Below are positions 8,388 through 17,141 of a stretch of DNA of 30,000 bases, piece after piece. Position numbers and translations under genes: made by a program. The number at the start of each line of letters is the position of its first letter. Positions within the stretch are counted from its first letter, which is position 1. This stretch comes from Mesostigma viride (lineage: Eukaryota; Streptophyta; Mesostigmatophyceae; Mesostigmatales; Mesostigmataceae), in the NCBI GenBank assembly GCA_009746045.1, contig RPFO01000026.1, forward strand, positions 4,851,649 through 4,881,648, read 5' to 3'. The notes beneath the pieces were generated by a model. That model had not been told where the DNA came from. It made no database searches and saw nothing but the letters and a program-made list of their open reading frames with translations.

Positions 8388-10905
8388 CCTGGACAGGTCC
8401 TTAGATAGTACCCCAGATATTAATTTTTGCTTGCCTGTTTTTATAACCTCTGTAGGAGCTGAATCATCCCTACCACTACGTGTGCGTCCTCTTATGTTCT
8501 TGAATGGTGGTTTAACCGTCCCTCACACTGTTGTAGACCCCTTCTTGCATGCTGATGAACTCTTGAATGTCTCTGTGTTGGTAGATAGCGGTGCGGCTAG
8601 CTCCTTTGTGAGCGAGGCCCTAGTTAGACGTTTAGGACTAGTCCCTACCCCTCACACCAAACCCGTTACTGTTCATTATGCTGATGGTCGCACCAGTCAT
8701 TCCCCGGGTACGGTGTCCCTTCCCATGGTTATACAAGGACGTACTGTCAACCTGACGGCCACTATAGGCCCTATCACTACCGCTGATGTATTACTAGGAT
8801 TAGATTGGCACCAGGATAATAAGATTACTATTAATTATGATACCATGGTCATTTGGTTTCCAGATAGCTCTTACTGGGTACCTGAACGTCATTATAGATT
8901 GGAAAATTTATCCTTGGTAGATATTACTCCTCCTACACCTGTTGATCCTCCTGTAAGACCTATACCTGAAGTAATAATGTCAAATGACGAATTACGTTCT
9001 GAATTAAAGCAAAATGGATACCTATTATGTATGTTCCTTCAGTTAGAAGTACAACAGATACCTAGCACTAACAATAGTGTGGATATAGATGTAAATACAG
9101 TGGATACAATAGGAGTAGGATTTACTGAAAATGAAATAGTAAGATACATGGCTGTGATAGATTCCTCAAAAGTATTTGAAGAAAAGACTCCTTCTTATCC
9201 TCCTCCTCGTTCTGTTTTACACCGTGTAGTTATCAAGGACGGTGCAGTTCCTACGCACTCTCCGATGTATAGAATGGGCCCTACCGAGTTAAAGGAACTA
9301 AAACAGATTTTAGTGTCATTATTAGAAGCAGGATTGATAGAGCCTAGTAACTCCCCCTACTCAGCTGGTGTCCTGTTAGTTCCTAAGCCAAATGGCAAGT
9401 TTCGCCTAGTTACTGATTATAGGAAGTTGAATGATATTACTGTGAAATCTAAATACCCTCTACCTCGTATTGACGATATATTTAATAAGGTTAAAGGTTC
9501 CACTTGTTTCACAGTACTGGATTGTGCGGATGGTTTTTGGCAGTTGCGGATAGCTCCTGAGGATTGCCATAAAACCGCCTTTGCTACCCCTTTTGGTCAT
9601 TACCAGTTTAGAGTAGCGGCTATGGGACTCTGTAACTCGCCTGCCTCTTTTCAAATGTTAATGAATGAAGTGCTTAGACCTGTTATGGGAAATTCTCATC
9701 TTCCTCAGGTGTCCTCTGATCTAAAGGATCCCTCCTTCTCCTCTGTTTCTTTATCTGAGCATGACCGTTCTTGTGCTCAAGCTTACTTAGATGATATTCT
9801 TATTTACTCTCCTGATTTTGAAACGCACCTACGTGATTTAAAGAAAGTATTAGAAATAATGGCTGAAAATTCTTTGTGGGCGCGCCGTGCTAAAGTGCGT
9901 TCGGGTAGGAGTGTCCCATTTTTAGGGCACGTTCTGTCAGATGCCGGGGTCGCTACCGACCCGGATAAAACTAAGTCAATTCAGGAATGGCCTACTCCTA
10001 CCGACGTTAAAGGTGTACGTAGTTTCCTAGGAATTGCTTCTTACTATAGGCGTTTTATCCCGCGTTTCGCCACTATAGCAGCCCCTATTAATCATTTATT
10101 AAAGAAGGATATCCCCTTTGTTTGGAGTAGTGAGTGTCAGTCTGCTTTTCAGTGCCTAAAATCCCTACTCCTTTCCCCTCCTGTACTCATCCTACCGGAT
10201 ACTACTAAACCCTTTGTTGTGGCTACAGATGCTAGTAAAGTAGCTATAGGTGGTGTCCTTCTCCAGGATCAGGGTCAGGGCTTACAGCCAATTGAATATA
10301 TCTCTAGGACAATGCTCCCTGCGGAGCGTAACTATCCCGTCCACCAGCAGGAACTCTTAGCGGTGGTGTATTGTTGCCACGCGTGGCAGCACTTCCTTAA
10401 AGGTGCTCAATTTGATGTCTGCCTGAATGAACCCTGTGAGCTAGATCCTTATAGGTTAGTTATCCAAACGGATCATCGTCCCCTTACCCATCTTCTCTCC
10501 CAACCCAACCTTACCCCTCGGCAAGCGCGCTGGATGGAATTTTTAGCACAGTTTTCCCCTTTTAAACTTCAGTATGTCAAGGGTGTAGATAACATAGTAC
10601 CAGATGCACTCTCTCGTCGTGCAGACTATTCCTTCTTCGAGGACCTTGATGTTCTCAATATTACTCTAGTTCCTACTACTATGGGTGTAACCCCTTATGG
10701 TGAACTACCTGATGATGATTCCTATGCCTACCTCTTTCATACAGCTGTTCGCATGCCTGATCTCCTTTCTCACGTAGGACTCTCTCTCCCGTGTGAGGCC
10801 CTTCCTGTGGCCTCGGTGGGGGGGGAGGGGAAAAATAAAATTTCTATACCGCTTAGCCATATAGCGACTAGGTCAGGAAAGTCTTATGAAAACGTAGTCC
10901 CCTAG
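8218..10905 (+). CDS. pol: Pol: protease, reverse transcriptase, RNase H
   Basis: An 895-codon ORF, in a different frame from gag and overlapping it by 170 bp. Real pol sequence begins after about residue 60. Aspartic protease: VLVDSGAASSFV (active-site DSG) and DVLLGLDWH. RT: FRLVTDYRKLND, FTVLDCADGFWQL (first Asp), FRVAAMGLCNSPASFQ, then YLDDILIYS (catalytic YxDD), FLGHVLS, and FLGIASYYRRFIP at the connection. RNase H: FVVATDASKVAIGGVL, HQQELLAVV, IQTDHRPLTHLL and VPDALSRR supply the D-E-D-D set. There are extra residues just before YLDD (about 30) and before the third RNase H acidic residue (about 15). The ORF ends just after a polypurine run, and the integrase frame opens one base out of register around 10892-10908. 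Confidence 0.95.
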   Translation: MLCRQDPQGSPMIIRLPHPLQSLVTLQQWLFRQGLLRGSFLWIWGGGGTVGLSAGGNLDRSLDSTPDINFCLPVFITSVGAESSLPLRVRPLMFLNGGLTVPHTVVDPFLHADELLNVSVLVDSGAASSFVSEALVRRLGLVPTPHTKPVTVHYADGRTSHSPGTVSLPMVIQGRTVNLTATIGPITTADVLLGLDWHQDNKITINYDTMVIWFPDSSYWVPERHYRLENLSLVDITPPTPVDPPVRPIPEVIMSNDELRSELKQNGYLLCMFLQLEVQQIPSTNNSVDIDVNTVDTIGVGFTENEIVRYMAVIDSSKVFEEKTPSYPPPRSVLHRVVIKDGAVPTHSPMYRMGPTELKELKQILVSLLEAGLIEPSNSPYSAGVLLVPKPNGKFRLVTDYRKLNDITVKSKYPLPRIDDIFNKVKGSTCFTVLDCADGFWQLRIAPEDCHKTAFATPFGHYQFRVAAMGLCNSPASFQMLMNEVLRPVMGNSHLPQVSSDLKDPSFSSVSLSEHDRSCAQAYLDDILIYSPDFETHLRDLKKVLEIMAENSLWARRAKVRSGRSVPFLGHVLSDAGVATDPDKTKSIQEWPTPTDVKGVRSFLGIASYYRRFIPRFATIAAPINHLLKKDIPFVWSSECQSAFQCLKSLLLSPPVLILPDTTKPFVVATDASKVAIGGVLLQDQGQGLQPIEYISRTMLPAERNYPVHQQELLAVVYCCHAWQHFLKGAQFDVCLNEPCELDPYRLVIQTDHRPLTHLLSQPNLTPRQARWMEFLAQFSPFKLQYVKGVDNIVPDALSRRADYSFFEDLDVLNITLVPTTMGVTPYGELPDDDSYAYLFHTAVRMPDLLSHVGLSLPCEALPVASVGGEGKNKISIPLSHIATRSGKSYENVVP
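10816..10828 (+). promoter_or_regulatory. Candidate central polypurine tract
   Basis: GTGGGGGGGGAGG is identical over 13 nt to the polypurine tract next to the 3' LTR (15237-15249), and is followed by GGAAAAATAAAA. It lies in the 3' end of the pol frame, between RNase H and integrase. A second internal plus-strand primer is plausible. Coincidence of purine-rich codons is the alternative. Confidence 0.45.
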
Positions 10906-10973
10906 GACCTCCCCTTCTCTTCGGCAAGGCGGTAGGAGATCTCTTTAAACCTGTTCTGGATACTTCTGTAGCG

Positions 10974-12500
10974 ATGCCTACCTCTGATCTTGAACGCCTT
11001 ATTAGTAGATTTACGGCCACTGAGCCGGAAGCATTAGCTGCCATTGCTGCACATCCCCAACAATTAGGCAAGCACCCTTGTAAATTTGTAGGTGGGTTTT
11101 TATATGTGCAGATAGCAGATTCTCCCCCTCAATGGCGCCTGTATGTCCCTCCTATCTGTCGCTCCTCCTTGCTCTTTGAGTTGCATGACTTAGCTGCTCA
11201 CCAGGGTGGTAAACGGGTACGGGACCTAGTAGCCCGCTCTTATTACTGGCCTTCCCTTTATAAGGATGTGGATGAGTATGTTAGAACTTGTCAATCTTGC
11301 CAGGAAATGAAACCCAATAATGTAGGACAGATAGCAGAACCTAGGACCTTGCCTGACCCTATCATGCCTTGGGATTCTATCATGATGGATTTTGTAGGAC
11401 CTTTTAGAAAGAATGATAGGGGCAATGCCCAAATCCTTGTGTTCATAGATCGTTTTACTCGTATGTGCCATCTTGTGCCGTGTCCTTTAGAACTCACCGC
11501 ACGTGATTGCGCACGCCTATACCTCAATAATGTATATAGATATCATGGATTGAGTAGGCAGTTTATTAGTGATAAGGATAAATTATTTACCTCAGATTTT
11601 TGGCAGCAGTTTTTCGCTGCCATCGGTACCAAGGTTACCTACGGTACTGCCTACCACTCCTCCTCCTCTCATTTAGTAGAGCGTCTTAATAGAGTAGTAG
11701 AAGAAGCGCTTAGGCACTATGTTAATGGCTCGGGTAGTGATTGGGAGGATTATTTATGTTTGGTAGAGTTCTCCCTCAACAATTGTCCCCAAGCTGCGCA
11801 TGGATATACGCCCTTCTTCTTAGATACTGGGAGACAGCCCCTTACCCCTACCTCTCTCTTAGCTAGTCCTCTACGGGACAAGGATGATGTGTCCCGAGAT
11901 ACTGTAGAAGGTGTACAGTCCTTACTAGATAGAATGAAAACTGCTCATGACCACGCGATCTCAGGGTATCAAAAAGCTCAGGCTAAGTACCTTGCTAGGT
12001 TGCGTGCCTCCTTAGATAGACGAGCACCTGAGATAGAAGTAGGAGATCTAGTATTAGTAGAAGGCCCCCGTGTTGGCCGTTTTGCTCATAAGTTTGAAGC
12101 AGAACTGAAGGTCAAACTTAGGCCTGCCTTCTTAGGACCCTTCCATGTGTTGTCTAGGGTAGGAAATTTCTTGTATAAGGTCGATATCCCTACCTCTTGG
12201 CAAACGCATTCAAACACCTTCCATAGGAGCCAGCTTAAACTGTACCACCCTAGTACGTTCGCTGGCAGGGAGTTAGCGCCTGCCCCTTTAGAGCATAATC
12301 CTGACACTGGGGAAGTAGAAGACGAAGTAGAAAGCATCGTGGCCCATCGAGATATCAAAAAGGGCCGCGGTACCCAGCGTCAGTATAAAGTGAAGTGGAT
12401 GTATGCTCGTAGTGAAGTAGATAAGGTTTGGTATACGGAGAGTGAGCTAGATGGGTGTAGTCGCCTGCTGCAGGAATATAAAACCCTGCACAAGCTCTAG
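10974..12500 (+). CDS. int: Integrase with C-terminal chromodomain
   Basis: 508 residues from ATG 10974; the open frame extends upstream to about 10900, so it is probably the end of the pol polyprotein. HHCC zinc-binding domain: ELHDLAAHQGG and TCQSCQ. Catalytic core: MDFVGPF (first Asp), FISDKDKLFTSDFW (second Asp) and VERLNRVVEEALR (Glu). The usual HPQTDGQTE segment is replaced by HSSSSHLVE. A GPY/F module follows (LRPAFLGPFHVLSRVGNFLY, FHRSQLKLYHP). The last ~65 residues form a chromodomain: VESIVAHRDI, QYKVKWMYA, VWYTESEL, LLQEY. Chromodomains of this type can direct integration to particular chromatin marks; the target here is unknown. The stop at 12500 is followed within 80 bp by the accessory ORF. 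Confidence 0.95.
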   Translation: MPTSDLERLISRFTATEPEALAAIAAHPQQLGKHPCKFVGGFLYVQIADSPPQWRLYVPPICRSSLLFELHDLAAHQGGKRVRDLVARSYYWPSLYKDVDEYVRTCQSCQEMKPNNVGQIAEPRTLPDPIMPWDSIMMDFVGPFRKNDRGNAQILVFIDRFTRMCHLVPCPLELTARDCARLYLNNVYRYHGLSRQFISDKDKLFTSDFWQQFFAAIGTKVTYGTAYHSSSSHLVERLNRVVEEALRHYVNGSGSDWEDYLCLVEFSLNNCPQAAHGYTPFFLDTGRQPLTPTSLLASPLRDKDDVSRDTVEGVQSLLDRMKTAHDHAISGYQKAQAKYLARLRASLDRRAPEIEVGDLVLVEGPRVGRFAHKFEAELKVKLRPAFLGPFHVLSRVGNFLYKVDIPTSWQTHSNTFHRSQLKLYHPSTFAGRELAPAPLEHNPDTGEVEDEVESIVAHRDIKKGRGTQRQYKVKWMYARSEVDKVWYTESELDGCSRLLQEYKTLHKL

Positions 12501-12576
12501 TCGTAGGCCTTCTCCTCTCTTATGTTATGTCTGCTGTCGACGGGTGGTTGGTTGTCCCCTCCCCTCCGCAGCCGTC

Positions 12577-14874
12577 ATGACAGAGCCTACCCCTCCGGCT
12601 GAGAGCCCGCTGCCGTCCCTGCCCCTACCGGACCCTGAGCTGTATTTCGAGGCCCTTCCGGGCCGTTGGGTGTCGCGATCATGTTACCGGGGTGGCGTTG
12701 TGCAGCCGGCCCTTCAGGCCCAACATGCGAGCTTAGTCAGGGCGGCCCTCTTCGGGGTCACGTGGTATGGTCCTTCCCCTGATGAGCCGCACCAGCTTGT
12801 CCTGCACGGTTTCGATGATGCCGGACACTGTTTGTTGGGGTGTGGTTCCAGCTGTCCCGCCTTGGGGCAGATAGATGCGGTTCTCCGGTGTTGCCGTGTG
12901 TTCTCCTACCTCTCCACTCCTGTGGGCCGTACCTGCCTACGGGAGGTGTTCCCGTGGCTTCCAGCTGAGGGTGATGCTGAGGTAGACGAGAACCCCTGCG
13001 ACCTTTTACGGGCCGTAGAGTTCATGGAGATAGCTGATCAGTCGGCGGGACTAGCGGTTAGTGGTCCTACCCCTTCGGGCGCCCCAGCCGAGGTACATTA
13101 TACTCCAGATTATTCTGCCTCGAGCGCTGCGTCCGCCTCCTCGGTGTCTGTCCCTCCCTCTCCGGTCCCGTCGTCCCCTCGGTCGACCCGGGATGTCGCA
13201 GTGGAGCCTACCCCTTCGGGTTTGCCTGATCCTCTTTCGGCGACGGTCTCGGCTATGCAGGCTCAGATCCAGTCTTTGACCACGGCGTTTGGGGCCTTCC
13301 TTGCGGCCCAGGCGCAGGTCCCGGCCACGCCGGCTGGATCCGCGCCCCCTACCCCTTCTGTCGCCCCGGCGACTACGGCTTCGCCTGCGCCCGCGGTCGC
13401 TGTGGTTCCGGCGGCTCCTGCGACTCCTGCTGCCTCTGCGCCTGTACCGCTCTACCTGCGCCTACGCGGGAGTCTCCTGCCCCTGTTAGCTCGCCCTCCG
13501 TCGCTGCTTCCGAGCCTCCTCCCGCTCAGGCGCAGACGTCGCGGGGTTTCTTTGGCGATACTAGCGGCTTCCCAGACTTTGGGAGGGTGGTCCTCCGCAG
13601 AGGATTCCGGTTCCTGACTGGGGCCTGGATGGTAGTCAATCTTATGCAGGACTGCCTGTCCCTACGGGCCCCATTTTCAACATGTGGCCTGAGGGTGCAC
13701 CGGCAACGGAGACCGGCGCGCCTGCGTCGTTGGTGGGTCCGTCACGGCCCTCTCTGGCTTCAGGTCCGGCGCGACCTCCTGTTTTACCAGTGCCCCCTGC
13801 GTCGGTGTCGGCTCCTGCCCCTGCGTCAGCCCCTGCTCCGGTCCCTCCTCCTTCGGCCTCGCGGTCTTGGCCGCGGTTGTTCGGTCCACCGGTCAGGATC
13901 CTCGCGCCACCCGCGCTGCCGATTCCCTCAGGGAGTTGTCCCAGGGTGATCGGGACAGGGCTCCTTCTGTGGTGCACGCGACGCCGGAGTCGCGTGACAC
14001 GCCCATTCCGGGGTATGGTATGTCCGCACTCGCCTGCCGACAGTGTGACCTGCCGCGCGCCTCTGCTGAGCTTGCCATCTCTCCCATGTCCTATGGGTTC
14101 TCCCAGGTGTGTCGGGCGCCCCGGGATCGTGGCCTACCCATTGAGACTGATCGGCCTCCGTTCGACATGGTTATTTTAGCTGATCCGGTGTTCGAGGGTG
14201 AGATCCTGGTCCGGCGCGTCCTGTATCGCTGGGCGAGGCGCCACAACGACTTGGACACCTACGGTGGGTTTCAGTGGGCTTACCCTCCCCCTCTGGGCAT
14301 TATGGCTTCGGATGCCCTTACAGTAGAGTTTCCTGCGGTGCCGGGTGCGGCGTACACTACGGTCCTCCAGCCCATCCTTGAGTGGGATGCCCGCCGCCCG
14401 GCGCCTATCCCGGGCCAGGGTCTAGACTCCCGCGGTCACCCTCCTCCTCGTGCCAGCGACTACCTAGAGACATTCGGGTCGCGACAGTGTGTTCGTCGGT
14501 GGCGCTCCCGCGAGATTCGGCACATCCGGTTGTGGCCGTCCAACGTGGAGCCCCTGGTGGACCTGTTCTTCCCGACGGGTCTGCGCCCTCGGATTCGGTA
14601 TCATTGCCTCCTCCTGCGGGCCCTTTGCCTGATCGCGGTAGAGCCTTTCCTTCGCCTCTTTGCCTGTGGCTTTCTGGACTGGGCCCGTGGCCAGGTCGTC
14701 CTCACGCAGCATAGGTATTACTGGGCCTTCCTGGGCCTCTTTCCTGACGGCGTGTGGGCCGATGTTTTCCTCACTGTAGATAGGCATGACAATGTTGAGG
14801 ATGTGGCTCACTACCAGGCCTACCTGGAGGTCCTGCTGGCCTCTCGTGGCACTTACCAGACGGATGGCCACTAG
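12577..14874 (+). CDS. Accessory ORF downstream of integrase, function unknown
   Basis: A long coding region on the same strand, not part of gag-pol. From ATG 12577 (MTEPTPPAESPLPS) a globular part of about 150 residues (ALPGRWVSRSCYRGG, CDLLRAVEFMEIAD) leads into Pro/Ala/Ser-rich sequence. The reading then passes through three frames (near 13450, 13600-13660 and 13880-13900) to a C-terminal globular part of about 300 residues ending GTYQTDGH. All three steps fit one missing base each, so the intact protein would be about 765 residues. The C-terminal part is rich in Trp and Arg and contains one hydrophobic stretch (about 14604-14685). I recognise no domain: no RT, gag, protease or methylase motif. 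An envelope-like or gag-like role is possible, but nothing in the sequence proves it. Confidence 0.65.
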
Positions 14875-15236
14875 ATAGAGGGCCTTAGGCCCGACCTGAG
14901 GGTGTTGTCCCTCCGGTATGTAGAGTCGCCCTCATATTCTGGCCAGTTGGTTGGCTGTTCTTGGTCCTTAGCGCTGATGTGTTTACTCTGTGTGTCCTGC
15001 CCAGTGCCGTCCCCCCGGCCAGGACTCCGTTCCAGGCAGTTAGGGGAACCTACCACCAGGCTTGGTGCTGGCTAACCCTACACCACCCGGCGTGGTGGTG
15101 GAGACCGTGTGAACTATTGGTGCTTTGTATCTGGGATGGTCTATCGATTGTGTTGGTGTGTGCTGGGTGCGTTAGGATTATTTTCCTACCCCTTGGTTCC
15201 CTCCTCTCTGCGTAGGGAGAGGGCTCCCTACCTTTT
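14875..15236 (+). other. 3' untranslated region of the chromovirus
   Basis: About 360 bp from the accessory ORF stop to the polypurine tract. It holds GT-rich sequence with no supported ORF. A short inverted pair, ACCACCAGG and CGTGGTGGT, lies at about 15052-15103. Confidence 0.5.
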
Positions 15237-15249
15237 GTGGGGGGGGAGG
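15237..15249 (+). promoter_or_regulatory. Polypurine tract
   Basis: GTGGGGGGGGAGG immediately precedes the TG of the 3' LTR (one interrupting T), as expected for the plus-strand primer. Confidence 0.85.
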
Positions 15250-15821
15250 TGTTACGTCGCGTAACAATTCGTTGTAGTTACGGACGTAAATTAGGTCCTT
15301 GGCCTCGGTTGTTCCTAGGTTACGTGCAGTTCTAGTTTGGACATGATTGTCCCCGTAACAGTACTGTGGTATATTGGGTGCCTTTGGGCGCCGCGCCGCG
15401 TACTATATTAGTGGTCCTTATCCTTTTGTAGAATGTAGTGGACCGGCGTGCATCTGTGCACCTGCCTGTGTTTCTGTGGTTCTGCAGGCGAGGGCCAGGT
15501 CGGCCCGAGCCTGTTGGACCGTTGGTGACCATTTATGCACGTTCCACTCCTTGTGTGGTCACTCGGCGTGTGTTAAGTGAATTGACACATTTAGGCTTGG
15601 GTCACGGCAGTGTAGTTGTGTTTCCTTCCTCTATTCCTGGAGTAAACGGGTTTTGGTAAATGGTTGTATGGCGTATTATAGCAACACTTACGTTAATGCA
15701 TTGAGATCAGCTCCGTCACGTTCGTCTTTCGCCAGAGGGTTAAGTAGAGGAGGCCTGACCAGTTTAGGTAGTATCAGGCCCATTAGAGGTAGAGGTGGAG
15801 GTAGATATCCGCGGCGTAACA
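15250..15821 (+). repeat. 3' LTR
   Basis: 572 bp, TGTTACG...CGTAACA, matching the 5' LTR except for three 1-bp indels. It begins with the perfect 17-bp palindrome TGTTACGTCGCGTAACA. Confidence 0.95.
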
Positions 15822-15826
15822 TCTAG
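15822..15826. repeat. Target-site duplication TCTAG, right copy
   Basis: Identical to 5020-5024. Confidence 0.93.
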
Positions 15827-16212
15827 GTGGCCTTATACACATGCAGAAAAACCTCACTTAGCGTACGTTCAGGCACGCAAAACCTTATAACTTGAGCTAG
15901 ACTTGTCGGAATGACCTGGGACTTGGACCACTGCTGGACATCCCCCTGTTAGCCGGATTTTAGCTTGATTTTGTGGCCTTATCTGAAGTGTTTACATATG
16001 ATATGTTTATTCCCACTGTCCGGTAAAAAAAGACCTGTTTTGCGGGAAAATTAATAACTGTTCAAGGTTTTGCCATTTCCATGATGTAAATAGCTCAGCA
16101 GGCTACACACTCAGGGAACTACAAATGGTTGATTTTTGGTTGCCAACAAATGTGTGCATTGGCTGGGGCATACCCAGCCCTAACTAGCGTCTTTTTCTAT
16201 TTATAGCGCAAT
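15827..16212. other. Flanking DNA with no recognised feature
   Basis: AT-richer sequence between the chromovirus and the LINE insertion. No ORF longer than a few dozen codons and no obvious repeat. Confidence 0.5.
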
Positions 16213-16224
16213 ATTGGCGTATAC

Positions 16225-16543
16225 CCTTAACATCCCCTTTGGTTTGCACATAAGTAATGAGGATTTGTACGCTGATTTGCCCTATGTTTCCCACATTATT
16301 AGGCACAGGCGCCTGGGCCTAGCCGGGCACCTGGCCCGCACAGATCAGGTAGATACATCAGATAGAATAGCTGGCACCAAGCCCGCCCAGCCTGGGCGAT
16401 ATGTCCTCACCTGGCGTGCCCCCGGCCGCGCGCGGCATGGCCTGGCCGCCACCCGTGGACTTTTCGTGATAGACTCGGCATGGACATGTGCTACACTAGA
16501 CGTGACGGGCTCACCCCCGGGCAGCCTCCTGGTTTGTCTGTAA
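16225..16543 (+). pseudogene. LINE ORF2 C-terminal fragment
   Basis: About 105 residues in one open frame. NIPFGLHISNEDLYADLPYV is followed by IIRHRRLGLAGHLAR, the conserved R-R-L-x-x-x-G-H-x-x-R segment that follows the RT domain in many LINE ORF2 proteins. The downstream residues (ending PPGSLLVCL) look frame-shifted relative to the family. A further piece resembling the extreme C-terminus, MVRKDRWQVVMKE, is encoded at about 16668-16706. The catalytic RT and endonuclease domains are absent because of 5' truncation, so it cannot act alone. Confidence 0.75.
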
Positions 16544-16556
16544 TATGGAGGCAGAT

Positions 16557-16902
16557 GGACCTAGATAGCTTATACCATCCATTCCATCCCATGTTCCCCT
16601 CCCACTGAGGACTTATGCTCACGTGACGCAGTCACGTGTCTATTAATTAATTAATTAATGGAGGCAGATGGTGCGCAAGGATAGATGGCAAGTAGTGATG
16701 AAGGAGACCACCCCCAAGCCTGTGGGGGCTCCGCGTGTGACCAAGTATGGCATTCATAGCGATTCGGGCCGCGGTGCCCACACCCCTGTAACTAGGACCT
16801 AGATAGCTTATACCATCCATTCCATCCCATGTTCCCCTCCCACTGAGGACTTATGCTCACGTGACGCAGTCACGTGTCTATTAATTAATTAATTAATTAA
16901 TT
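16557..16902 (+). repeat. Duplicated LINE 3' end with hairpin and (TTAA)n
   Basis: A ~103-bp block starting GGACCTAGATAGC occurs at 16557-16659 and again at 16795-16902, a period of 238 bp. Each copy ends in the perfect hairpin CACGTGACGCAGTCACGTG (16620-16638 and 16858-16876), two to four bases from a TTAA repeat (16643-16658 and 16881-16902). The motif ATGGAGGCAGATGG flanks the first copy on both sides. The block looks like a tandem duplication of the element's 3' end. Confidence 0.85.
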
Positions 16903-16911
16903 GGCGTATAC

Positions 16912-17141
16912 TTGGGGGTAGTACCCCCAACAAGTGCATGGACAACTCACAAGAGGTGTTATTTAGTGCCCGCAATCATATTTCAGCATTGTGCAAATGA
17001 ATTTCAAGTGTTATTACCATAGTTCAATTTTTAAGGGTTTTGGGTTGCCACCTCCCCTTGATTAAGGTCCAGCTCGCATGGTCGCAATGATCCCGCGTAC
17101 TGGGCACTGAACCCTTCCCCCAAGCCCGGCGAGGTGTCAGC
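16912..17141. other. No recognised feature
   Basis: Short noncoding stretch; GGGGGTAGTACCCCC at 16914-16928 is a small hairpin. Confidence 0.4.

Larger units (their letters stand above)
5025..15821 (+). mobile_element. Complete Ty3/gypsy chromovirus, 10.8 kb
   Basis: Two near-identical LTRs bound a 10,797-bp element flanked by a 5-bp duplication. Order on the + strand: LTR, primer-binding site, leader, viroplasmin-like ORF, gag with one zinc knuckle, protease, RT, RNase H, integrase, chromodomain, accessory ORF, polypurine tract, LTR. The RT-RNase H-integrase order defines Ty3/gypsy, and the C-terminal chromodomain places it among chromoviruses. It is long for a chromovirus because of the ~2.3 kb accessory region. 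The two LTRs differ by three 1-bp indels and no substitutions that I can find, so insertion was recent. Gag, the accessory ORF and the pol-integrase junction carry frame changes, mostly of the single-base-loss type. Confidence 0.95.
16213..16911 (+). mobile_element. 5'-truncated LINE with 12-bp target duplication
   Basis: ATTGGCGTATAC occurs at 16213-16224 and again at 16900-16911, and between them lies the 3' end of a non-LTR retrotransposon. The insert has the end of ORF2, a 3' UTR containing a 238-bp-period duplication, a perfect stem-loop and a (TTAA)n tail. Truncated 5' end, simple-repeat tail and direct target duplication together are the hallmark of target-primed reverse transcription. 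The tail type matches the LINE end at 4499-4860, suggesting related families. Confidence 0.85.

Noticed and set aside
14604-14685. Accessory ORF as a retroviral-type envelope
   Set aside because: A single hydrophobic stretch is present, but there is no signal peptide, cleavage site or fusion-type pattern to support it.
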